This document shows positions 1 through 4,722 of a stretch of 5,491 nt of DNA, piece by piece. The DNA is from Candidatus Roizmanbacteria bacterium CG10_big_fil_rev_8_21_14_0_10_45_7 (GTDB lineage: Bacteria > Patescibacteriota > Microgenomatia > UBA1406): the NCBI GenBank assembly GCA_002793745.1, contig PFEE01000002.1, positions 6,268-11,758 of the forward strand, given 5' to 3'. The notes under the pieces are model-generated. The model was given only the letters and a program-made list of their open reading frames with translations, made no database searches and was not told the DNA's origin. Numbering within the stretch: position 1 is the first letter of the stretch; each line of letters starts with the position of its first letter. The translations under genes were made by a program, and so were the position numbers.

Positions 1-201
1 GTATACTTCCTTTTTAACTATCTTAATTTTCTCTTCTATTCTATTTTCCTTCATCCATTCTTCAACGTCAGCACAGTGCGGACACGTATTTCCGTAGTAA
101 TACACCAAACCTTCTGATTTACTACTGCTTCCGTACACAATTGCAGCCAATAAGCCTATAATGATAATTACCAGCAAGAGCGTAAAAATGGTTTGCCTCA
201 T
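1..201 (-). CDS. Membrane-anchored thioredoxin-fold protein with CPHC motif (C-terminus cut off)
   Basis: Sixty-seven codons read from ATG at 201 to the left edge with no stop, so the C-terminal part lies outside the window. A short N-terminus (MRQ) is followed by a hydrophobic stretch at residues 4-23, an uncleaved anchor or signal peptide. A beta strand (LVYYYGN) then leads into T-CPHC at 40-43 and a helix (ADVEEWMKEN). CPHC after a hydrophobic strand is the redox-active dithiol of the thioredoxin superfamily, and the CPHC dipeptide pair is the one typical of DsbA-like oxidases. The protein is expected to act outside the membrane on thiols or disulfides, though the short spacing and helix also fit small glutaredoxin-like proteins. 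The exported protein encoded two genes upstream (1250-2218) has exactly two cysteines and could be a substrate; that link is only inference. No Shine-Dalgarno precedes the ATG; a TATACT lies 9 bases upstream. The exact subfamily cannot be settled from this fragment. Confidence 0.85.
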   Translation of the reverse strand, partial: MRQTIFTLLLVIIIIGLLAAIVYGSSSKSEGLVYYYGNTCPHCADVEEWMKENRIEEKIKIVKKEVY

Positions 202-210
202 GCAGACTAC

Positions 211-216
211 AGTATA
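211..216 (-). promoter_or_regulatory. -10 element of the CPHC protein gene, near-leaderless
   Basis: On the minus strand TATACT is followed by nine bases and then the ATG at 201. Initiation at the usual distance would put the transcript start two or three bases before, or at, the start codon. No convincing -35 hexamer is seen at 16-18 bases. The element sits in the 45-base gap after the exchanger gene, so this gene may be both read through from upstream and separately transcribed. Confidence 0.55.
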
Positions 217-231
217 CCTCTCTGGGAAAAG

Positions 232-242
232 AGTTAATAACT
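232..242 (-). repeat. Short palindrome after the exchanger stop codon
   Basis: AGTTA-A-TAACT on the plus strand (AGTTA-T-TAACT on the minus strand) lies 4 bases past the exchanger stop codon. On the minus strand it is followed by CTTTTCCC. It could be a remnant of a terminator, but the stem is only 4-5 A/T-rich pairs with almost no loop, so termination is doubtful. Confidence 0.2.
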
Positions 243-246
243 TCTA

Positions 247-1209
247 TTACAAAACAGGCAGGAGTGAGGACTTATGGATAAAAATTTCTACAAAGAGGAA
301 CAGTACGTATATGGCAAGCAACGCAAAGCCTTCTGTACGAGATATGGTATTTTTTGTCCGTGCAAAATAATAAAAAATAAGGAGGCCAACCACTAAAAAT
401 AGCAGGCTACTCAGGTAGCTGTTGGTAAGCAGTACCGGTTTTCCATAGGCAAGCGTAAGGATGCCGACAAGAAATGTATTAAAAGCGGCAGACCCAATAT
501 AATCACCAAATGCAACCTGGTTATTGGTCATAAACGCTGAGCGCATAACGAATGATAGCTCCGGAATATTAGTGCCAATGGCAATGAGCAATAAGCTAAT
601 GATGAACGGGGAAATATTGAGGGCGCTTGAAAAATACATCGTTTGTTCAACCACAAATCTACTGGCAATAAATATGGTAGCAATACCAAACAGTATCCGT
701 ACCAACTCCTTGCCAACCTGTATGCCTGATTTTGAGTTGATATTTTTTATTTTTTCAAGCAAACCTCTTCTGGTTTGAATCGCAATGACCAGCACTCCAA
801 AAAGTGACAGTATAATGATACTATCTACCCTGTCTACCACTCCGTCCATTGCCAAAATAACCGGTAGGGCGATAACCACCAGAGAAGCCGGAAGATTAAA
901 CCCCTGAAACTCGCTTGAAATCTTAATGCTTTTTCCCGTGATAGCCAAAAGCGGAATGACGAGCATAAAGATAACGATAGAAGCGCCAATTAAGGTTCCT
1001 ACATAAATTTCGGGATCGTTTTCAAGAATGGCATTAACCCCCACCGACAATTCGCCTATGGAAGTAAAAAAACCCAGTATTAAAAACGAAACAGCAAACG
1101 AGGATACCCTTAATATTTTTGACAGTCGTTCAACCGAGCCGATTGCCAAACCCGACCCAACCCAAATTCCTACAAACGATAGTGCGTAAATAAGTACATG
1201 GGAATCCAT
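247..1209 (-). CDS. CaCA-family cation antiporter (Na+/Ca2+ exchanger type)
   Basis: A 320-residue polytopic membrane protein with about ten hydrophobic segments and two alpha-repeats, the hallmark of the Ca2+:cation antiporter superfamily. This is the usual size of prokaryotic members such as YrbG or the Methanocaldococcus exchanger. Alpha-1 is around residues 47-78 (FFTSIGELSVGVNA, then GTLIGASIV). Alpha-2 is around 211-246 (IGTNIPELSF, then GDYIGSAAFN). The key acidic residues are E53 and E217. A hydrophilic loop with basic residues (about 146-168) separates the two halves, as expected for an inverted two-fold repeat. Alpha-2 is canonical, but alpha-1 has Gly where Pro is usual in G-T-S-x-P-E and GAS where GSN is usual, so the transported ion or counter-ion may differ from textbook Na+/Ca2+ exchange. 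The ATG at 1209 is preceded by an extended -10 and no Shine-Dalgarno. It stops with TAA. The family call is secure; ion specificity is unknown. Confidence 0.9.
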   Translation of the reverse strand: MDSHVLIYALSFVGIWVGSGLAIGSVERLSKILRVSSFAVSFLILGFFTSIGELSVGVNAILENDPEIYVGTLIGASIVIFMLVIPLLAITGKSIKISSEFQGFNLPASLVVIALPVILAMDGVVDRVDSIIILSLFGVLVIAIQTRRGLLEKIKNINSKSGIQVGKELVRILFGIATIFIASRFVVEQTMYFSSALNISPFIISLLLIAIGTNIPELSFVMRSAFMTNNQVAFGDYIGSAAFNTFLVGILTLAYGKPVLLTNSYLSSLLFLVVGLLIFYYFARTKNTISRTEGFALLAIYVLFLFVEIFIHKSSLLPVL

Positions 1210-1217
1210 ATGGTTTT

Positions 1218-1226
1218 AGTATAGCA
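1218..1226 (-). promoter_or_regulatory. Extended -10 promoter of the exchanger gene, leaderless
   Basis: The minus strand reads TGC-TATACT, an extended -10 identical to the one before metK. AAAACCAT (8 bases) and the ATG at 1209 follow. The predicted start of transcription falls on or next to the start codon, and no Shine-Dalgarno is present. The same bases form an inverted repeat (AGTAT-AGCA-ATACT, 1218-1231), which may be a side effect of the promoter sequence. Confidence 0.6.
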
Positions 1227-1249
1227 ATACTATCATTTTCTATGATGCG

Positions 1250-2218
1250 TTAGCGTTGAACAGTGTCTTGGATTGTCTCATCCCAGCACTCAGTAATCAT
1301 ACTCGTTGGAAAGTCAGGGTAGAGGGTAAAAACAGAACATTCAATAACGCCATTACCATCCCACACAAGTTTCCATACACTATCTTCTTTTGCTGCAAAC
1401 CACATTCCTCCCCCACCACCATCCGTTACGCCACCTTGGGCATAGTTTCCGTTAATTTTTGAAACGGTAACGGTGAGTACGTCTTCATTACTATTGTGTT
1501 TGAGAGCGATATATTTTTTTATAACGTTTTCCAAAACTGCTTCCTCGTCCACGGTCGGTGTTGGTGTTACGTTTTTTAACACGTTAAATTTCACCGTGCT
1601 CAGCATTTTTTCATAGGTAGCCAAATCTTCTTCGCGCCCCAAAGTAACTCTCACCAATACTGTTTTATCATTGGGTACTTCAAAATAGGTTATGGGCAAC
1701 GATTCAGAAGACCCCGAGCCGGTGCCGGCCATGGCCTGTACCATCCAGGTTGTTGTATACCCCACTGTTCCCGCTGATGTAGTGATTCTTTTTAGTGAAG
1801 CAAGCTCGCCATAATTTTGGATTTCTACACTTGCCGCTATTTTTGCATAATCTATAAAGTCCTCGTCTACATAATTACCGATTTTTTGCCCAACCGATAG
1901 TGAGATGGCATCGCTCTTGTCGGGATAGCCGGGCTTATCAAGAGGATTAAACGCCGCGCCATCTTTAGAATCCGGGTATTCCCGCACTAACCAACTCGTC
2001 GGATACCGTATTGAATAATTATGTTTTGCGTTGGTGTATGTTTTCATGGAGGGTGTTACTGCTGTTTTAGCGTTTTGGGTTTTGAGCATTGAGCGCCCAA
2101 ACAAAAAGTATGCCGCAATACCAACTCCCATAACGAGCGCGATAACTCCTGCAATTATTACCCATTTTGACACGAGAAACTTTGGATCAGATGGTTGAGG
2201 TGTTATTGTTTCTTCCAC
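1250..2218 (-). CDS. Single-pass membrane protein with PsbP-like domain and C-terminal two-cysteine domain
   Basis: 322 residues. A Pro-rich cytoplasmic tail (1-18) is followed by one transmembrane helix (about 19-40) and an exported region with two domains. The first (about 61-213) opens with YTNAKHNYSIRYPTSWLV, the pattern that starts PsbP/Mog1-like folds, and ends with YEKMLSTVKF, a typical final helix and strand. A TPTPT linker (about 218-222) leads to the second domain (224-322). That domain has KKYIALKH, a run of glycines (267-271), MWFAAKEDSVWKLVWDGNG, and cysteines at 294 and 311 (CWDE). These are the only two cysteines and could form a disulfide outside the cell. I do not recognise a named family for the second domain. 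No enzymatic motif is visible; binding or envelope scaffolding is a guess. The start is GTG: the reading frame closes five codons upstream, and no in-frame ATG exists before the transmembrane segment. There is no leaderless-type -10 close to this start, only a weak GAGAG 9 bases upstream. Confidence 0.8.
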   Translation of the reverse strand: MEETITPQPSDPKFLVSKWVIIAGVIALVMGVGIAAYFLFGRSMLKTQNAKTAVTPSMKTYTNAKHNYSIRYPTSWLVREYPDSKDGAAFNPLDKPGYPDKSDAISLSVGQKIGNYVDEDFIDYAKIAASVEIQNYGELASLKRITTSAGTVGYTTTWMVQAMAGTGSGSSESLPITYFEVPNDKTVLVRVTLGREEDLATYEKMLSTVKFNVLKNVTPTPTVDEEAVLENVIKKYIALKHNSNEDVLTVTVSKINGNYAQGGVTDGGGGGMWFAAKEDSVWKLVWDGNGVIECSVFTLYPDFPTSMITECWDETIQDTVQR

Positions 2219-2338
2219 ACATTCATACTCTCAGAAACAGCGTAGTAAGTCAAACATGAAGTGAGTGTTTGTTAATATACGTGTTTCATAGAGTCACGCG
2301 CCTCAAACTGGAATACAGAAAACAGTATACTGATAATT
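2219..2338. other. Divergent intergenic region
   Basis: 120 bases separate the start of the PsbP-like gene (minus) from the start of the SemiSWEET gene (plus). On the plus side a clear -10 (TATACT, 2326-2331) is seen. On the minus side the candidates are weak: TTGACT (2253-2248) with no good -10 at the right spacing, and TATATT (2279-2274) without a -35. No open frame, riboswitch or strong hairpin was recognised. Confidence 0.5.
2326..2331 (+). promoter_or_regulatory. -10 element of the SemiSWEET gene, leaderless
   Basis: TATACT is followed by GATAATT (7 bases) and then the ATG at 2339, so the expected transcription start coincides with the start codon. The -35 region (about TCAAAC, 2303-2308) is poor. 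There is no Shine-Dalgarno between it and the ATG. This spacing supports 2339 as the start. Confidence 0.6.
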
Positions 2339-2641
2339 ATGCTGGTTTTAAGGCATCTCCACCACAGAAGGAGACAAAAAAAATCCTCACATAATTTTTT
2401 GGACAACATTATTTATGTGATTGCGTTTGCAGGGCCCGTGATGACAATTCCCCAAATCTACGACGTATGGGTAGCAAAACAACTCTCGGTTAACCCGATA
2501 ACCTGGGGCAGTTACTGTGTCATTGCTGTTGTGTGGTTGTGCTATGGACTGGCTCATAAGGTAAAGCCAATCATTTTTAGCAATACGCTCGGCATTATTA
2601 CTACGGGACTTGTGTTTCTTGGCGCAACGATTTACCGCTAA
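2339..2641 (+). CDS. SemiSWEET / PQ-loop family small transporter
   Basis: 100 residues with three transmembrane helices (about 22-43, 54-72, 76-98), the half-transporter layout of bacterial SemiSWEETs, which work as dimers to move sugars across the inner membrane. The PQ motif sits in helix 1 (TIPQIYDVW, PQ at 38-39). Helix 2 has VVWLCYGLA, matching the family's WxxYG pattern. Helix 3 carries the conserved Asn (PIIFSNTLG, N82), which lines the sugar pocket in characterised members together with a Trp. An unusual basic, His-rich extension of about 20 residues (RHLHHRRRQKK) precedes helix 1. A TTG at 2399 would give a start nearer the family norm, but the promoter position favours 2339. The gene diverges from the PsbP-like gene and converges on the S26 peptidase gene. 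The substrate could be a sugar or, as in other PQ-loop proteins, something else. Confidence 0.85.
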   Translation: MLVLRHLHHRRRQKKSSHNFLDNIIYVIAFAGPVMTIPQIYDVWVAKQLSVNPITWGSYCVIAVVWLCYGLAHKVKPIIFSNTLGIITTGLVFLGATIYR

Positions 2642-2653
2642 ATTAGCGCTTTT
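2636..2653. repeat. Palindrome in the convergent junction, possible weak bidirectional terminator
   Basis: CGCTAA-A-TTAGCG (2636-2648) is a perfect inverted repeat spanning the SemiSWEET stop codon. On the plus strand it is followed by CTTTT. It is the only hairpin-like sequence in the 11-base gap between two convergent genes. With a minimum loop of three bases only five pairs remain, so termination efficiency would be low; the call is tentative. Confidence 0.3.
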
Positions 2654-3447
2654 CAATTCCTCACCTCAAATTGAACATCGGCCAATACTTGGTGACTCAT
2701 AAGAAACCTATACCGATAAGTGCCTGGGGCTAAGTTAAGCATACCTGGACCAACTCCAAAATCCATACAGTTGATGTTTGGATTTGTACTGGCATTTAAA
2801 ATAATATCGCTTCCCTGGGAAACTGTTTTTTGCGTTTCGGTATTCGTTATTTCGGTATCAACCGCAGTCAGATTTTTTTTGGGGACTATGACAGAACAAA
2901 ACTTATCCTCTTGCCTGGAAAAAGAATTTGCCTTTTTAACGGTTGATGTTTCTATACCCGATCCCCGGGGTATTTTAGCCAAATAAAAATCGGTTAAGAA
3001 TACACTGGAGTCAAGAATAAACGACTCCGTTTCCTGCTCAGCCAGATATTTGGAAGCGCTGGTATCAACCTTATTGGTTATCGCCGTTATTTCTTCCTTA
3101 ATCACATCATGGAGTAACCTAGGGGCTTTCTCGTCAGAGATTTTATAAACGATTGGATCAAGCGGTAAAACATGGCGGATAATGCCAAGTTGTAGATTTG
3201 AGTTGTCGTTAAATAACACAACAGTCCCTTTGGTTAAGTCGCTCTCTTCAAAACAGCGGTTTAGCTCAAGCAAGCTTCCAGGTGCAATTAAAGAGTTCAT
3301 TGATTCTCCGCCAACCTTTGTTGAGAAATTGCATATCAGAAATGGAACGTATCTCGTGGGAATATGTTTAATCCATAAGGGGAATGAAAGAATGAAGACG
3401 AACAAAGCAACTAACAAATACTTGGATTTTTTTTTAGCGATTTTCAT
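2653..3447 (-). CDS. S26 signal-peptidase-like membrane protein with extra C-terminal beta domain
   Basis: 264 residues. A Lys-rich N-terminus (KIAKKKSKY) and one membrane helix (about 10-26) are followed by the S26 signature: GESMNSLIAPGSLLEL (47-62), in which S49 aligns with the nucleophile of signal peptidase I (SM, then GS in the place of GD). TKGTVVLFND (72-81) matches the next conserved strand. GIIRHVLPL (88-96) aligns where bacterial enzymes have the general-base Lys (KRV) and Sec11-type enzymes have His (HRV). YKISDEKAP (101-109) takes the place of the GD box. Lys is thus missing at the expected place, while H92 sits one position away from the Sec11-type His; D105 could be the acid. 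About residues 184-264 form a further domain (Ile/Val-rich strands, C184 and C227, GMLNLAPGTYRYRF) that looks like an exported beta-sandwich. Its role could be cleaving a particular exported protein, or it may be inactive. The ATG at 3447 is preceded by TAAGAT, 7 bases away. A run of nine A covers codons 5-7. Confidence 0.7.
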   Translation of the reverse strand: MKIAKKKSKYLLVALFVFILSFPLWIKHIPTRYVPFLICNFSTKVGGESMNSLIAPGSLLELNRCFEESDLTKGTVVLFNDNSNLQLGIIRHVLPLDPIVYKISDEKAPRLLHDVIKEEITAITNKVDTSASKYLAEQETESFILDSSVFLTDFYLAKIPRGSGIETSTVKKANSFSRQEDKFCSVIVPKKNLTAVDTEITNTETQKTVSQGSDIILNASTNPNINCMDFGVGPGMLNLAPGTYRYRFLMSHQVLADVQFEVRN

Positions 3448-3477
3448 TGTTTATATCTTAACTGATTTTGCTATACT
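3447..3477 (+). promoter_or_regulatory. metK promoter with extended -10
   Basis: TGC-TATACT (3469-3477) is an extended -10. TTGTTT (3447-3452) is a possible -35 with a long 19-base spacer, which an extended -10 can tolerate. Initiation seven bases past the -10 gives G3484, exactly the first base of helix P1 of the riboswitch. The -35 overlaps the start codon of the divergent S26 gene. Confidence 0.7.
3455..3460 (-). promoter_or_regulatory. -10 element of the S26 peptidase gene, leaderless
   Basis: On the minus strand TAAGAT is followed by ATAAACA and then the ATG at 3447, the same 7-base spacing as for the SemiSWEET gene. No Shine-Dalgarno is present. It lies between the -10 and the presumed -35 region of the opposing metK promoter, so the two polymerases would compete for one site. 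Confidence 0.45.
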
Positions 3478-3483
3478 ATTTTT

Positions 3484-3565
3484 GTATCAAGAGGGTAGAG
3501 CGTTCTTCTCTATCCAGCAACCGTGCATTTTGCAGCGGTGCTTGTCTCCTATTTTGGAGAGATAC
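3484..3565 (+). promoter_or_regulatory. Compact SAM-I-type riboswitch aptamer upstream of metK
   Basis: The RNA would bind S-adenosylmethionine and lower metK expression. All four helices of the SAM-I class can be drawn. P1 is GTATC (3484-3488) with GATAC (3561-3565). P2 is GGGTAGAG (3493-3500) with CTCTATCC (3508-3515). P3 is CCGTGC (3521-3526) with GCA-G-CGG (3532-3538, one bulged G). P4 is TCTCC (3545-3549) with GGAGA (3556-3560). The class core is present: ATCAAGAG (3486-3493), CAGCAACC (3515-3522) and GGTGCT (3537-3542). Positions matching the ligand contacts remembered from the Thermoanaerobacter structure are kept: G3491, C3518 with G3540, A3519 with T3539, T3487 and T3563. P2 is odd: a plain 8-pair stem with a 7-base loop and no visible kink-turn internal loop. 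A pseudoknot is possible between GAG (3498-3500) and CTT (3541-3543), at the cost of the top of P2. It could belong to the SAM-I/IV or SAM-IV relatives rather than to SAM-I proper. Confidence 0.87.
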
Positions 3566-3566
3566 G

Positions 3567-3587
3567 CCAATTATTAATTATTGGAAA
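3567..3587 (+). promoter_or_regulatory. Putative expression platform: hairpin masking the metK ribosome site
   Basis: CCAAT (3567-3571) can pair with ATTGG (3580-3584), hiding the GG of the only Shine-Dalgarno-like triplet, GGA (3583-3585), five bases before the ATG. As a competing fold, TTGG of P4 (3554-3557) can pair with CCAA (3567-3570), which would open P4 and free the GGA. This suggests control of translation: ligand stabilises P1 and P4, and the masking hairpin forms. No oligo-U terminator is seen between the aptamer and metK. The pairings are short and A/T-rich, so the model is tentative. Confidence 0.4.
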
Positions 3588-3590
3588 TAT

Positions 3591-4691
3591 ATGAAAATCT
3601 ATACCTCCGAAAGCGTGTGCGCAGGACACCCCGATAAAATTTGTGACCAGATATCCGACGCAATCCTTGACGCTGCCCTACGGGGCGATGTTCTCTCCCG
3701 GGTTGCTGTGGAAACAATGGTGGGAAAAAATATCTGCATTATGATGGGTGAAGTAACCACAAAAGCCCAACTTAAGTATGAACAGATAGCGCGGAGCGTA
3801 ATCAAGAAGCTGGGTTATGACAAGGCAGAATATGGATTTTGGGATAAGTCAAGGGTTGAGGTATATATTCATGAGCAATCCAGAGAAATAGCCCAAGGAG
3901 TAGACGAAAAAGGAGCGGGAGACCAGGGTATGATGTATGGTTTTGCATGCAATGAAACAGCGCAACTCATGCCAATACCGATTATGATAGCTCATGCTAT
4001 TGCCTGCAGGATAGATGAAGTTCGCCAAAAATCAATTTTGGAATATCTTAAGCCGGATGGCAAAACGCAGGTATCAGTTGAGTACGAAAGAGGAATCCCC
4101 AAAAGAATAGCAAGTATTGTTATTGCGGTTCCCCATGAAGAAAAAATTAAACTTGCACAGGTAAAAGAAGATTTGTACAAGCAGGTGGTTATTCCAATAA
4201 CAGAGAAATTTAAAATGTCTCATAAAAATATTCTCTATATTGTAAACGGAACAGGCGTTTGGCATAAAGGAGGCCCGGCAAGTGATACCGGTTTGACAGG
4301 AAGAAAGATTGTTGTTGATACCTATGGCGGAATCGGCAGAATCGGAGGTGGTGCTTTTTCGGGTAAAGATCCAACCAAAGTAGACAGGTCGGGTGCATAT
4401 GCAGCGCGATATATGGCAAAAAATATAGTTGCCCATGGCTTGGCCGATAAAGCGGAAGTTCGTTTGGCCTATTTTATCGGGGCAAAGCAACCGGTAATGC
4501 AAGAGGTTGAAACTTTTGGAACCAATAAGGTTTCGGAAAAAGTTATCACAGACTATCTATTAACATTACTGGACACCTCAGTATCTGGCATTCTTAAAAA
4601 GCTTGATTTACTAAGGCCAATTTATTATAAAACTGCGGCGTACGGGCACTTTGGGAAAGAAGGTTTACCGTGGGAACAGGTTGTTGATTAG
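3591..4691 (+). CDS. metK: S-adenosylmethionine synthetase (methionine adenosyltransferase)
   Basis: Cytosolic enzyme making S-adenosylmethionine from ATP and L-methionine with release of phosphate and diphosphate; usually a tetramer with active sites at the dimer interface. 366 residues, slightly shorter than the 380-400 usual in bacteria. The start region KIYTSESVCAGHPDK matches the family N-terminus. Visible motifs are GHPDK (12-16), ETMVG (41-45), HEQS (94-97), signature 1 GAGDQGMMYGFA (108-119), PDGKTQV (155-161), SDTGLTGRKI (231-240), and the phosphate loop signature 2 GGGAFSGKDPTKVDRS (252-267) with K259, D260, K263 and D265. The catalytic set (H13, D15, K16, E41, E54, Q96, D111, D156, K158, D232, R238, K239, K263, D265) appears complete. 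The ATG at 3591 fits the family; an in-frame ATG at 3468 would translate the riboswitch and is rejected. A weak GGA precedes the start. The next gene follows 31 bases downstream. Confidence 0.98.
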   Translation: MKIYTSESVCAGHPDKICDQISDAILDAALRGDVLSRVAVETMVGKNICIMMGEVTTKAQLKYEQIARSVIKKLGYDKAEYGFWDKSRVEVYIHEQSREIAQGVDEKGAGDQGMMYGFACNETAQLMPIPIMIAHAIACRIDEVRQKSILEYLKPDGKTQVSVEYERGIPKRIASIVIAVPHEEKIKLAQVKEDLYKQVVIPITEKFKMSHKNILYIVNGTGVWHKGGPASDTGLTGRKIVVDTYGGIGRIGGGAFSGKDPTKVDRSGAYAARYMAKNIVAHGLADKAEVRLAYFIGAKQPVMQEVETFGTNKVSEKVITDYLLTLLDTSVSGILKKLDLLRPIYYKTAAYGHFGKEGLPWEQVVD

Positions 4692-4710
4692 TATTGTAAA
4701 AGCATTAAGT

Positions 4711-4716
4711 TATAAT
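4711..4716 (+). promoter_or_regulatory. Consensus -10 before the kinase-like gene, leaderless
   Basis: A perfect TATAAT is followed by AACTAC (6 bases) and the ATG at 4723. This allows the kinase-like gene to be transcribed without metK and its riboswitch. No -35 at the right distance is obvious and no Shine-Dalgarno is present. The hexamer also supports 4723 as the start over the ATG at 4651. Confidence 0.5.
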
Positions 4717-4722
4717 AACTAC

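Noticed and set aside
524..778. Plus-strand frame of 84 codons opposite the exchanger
   Set aside because: It lies antisense to the conserved alpha-2 region, with no start signals.
1218..1231. Inverted repeat AGTAT-AGCA-ATACT as operator or terminator
   Set aside because: It is explained by the extended -10 TGC-TATACT; the 5-pair stem is weak and has no U tract.
2387..2656. Minus-strand frame of 89 codons opposite the SemiSWEET gene
   Set aside because: Antisense to clear transmembrane helices and the PQ motif; no supporting signals.
3182..3577. 131-codon plus-strand frame across the S26 start and the riboswitch
   Set aside because: It runs antisense to the S26 coding region and through promoters and structured RNA; its composition is not protein-like.
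3468..3590. In-frame upstream extension of metK from an ATG at 3468
   Set aside because: The extension translates the promoter and riboswitch, shows no similarity to MetK N-termini, and the family start fits ATG 3591.
4074..4502. 142-codon open frame on the minus strand opposite metK
   Set aside because: It is antisense to conserved MetK motifs, its Cys/Ser/Phe-rich product resembles no protein, and it has no promoter or ribosome site.
4651..4722. Longer form of the kinase-like gene starting inside metK
   Set aside because: It would overlap metK by 41 bases; the ATG at 4723 sits 6 bases after a perfect TATAAT.
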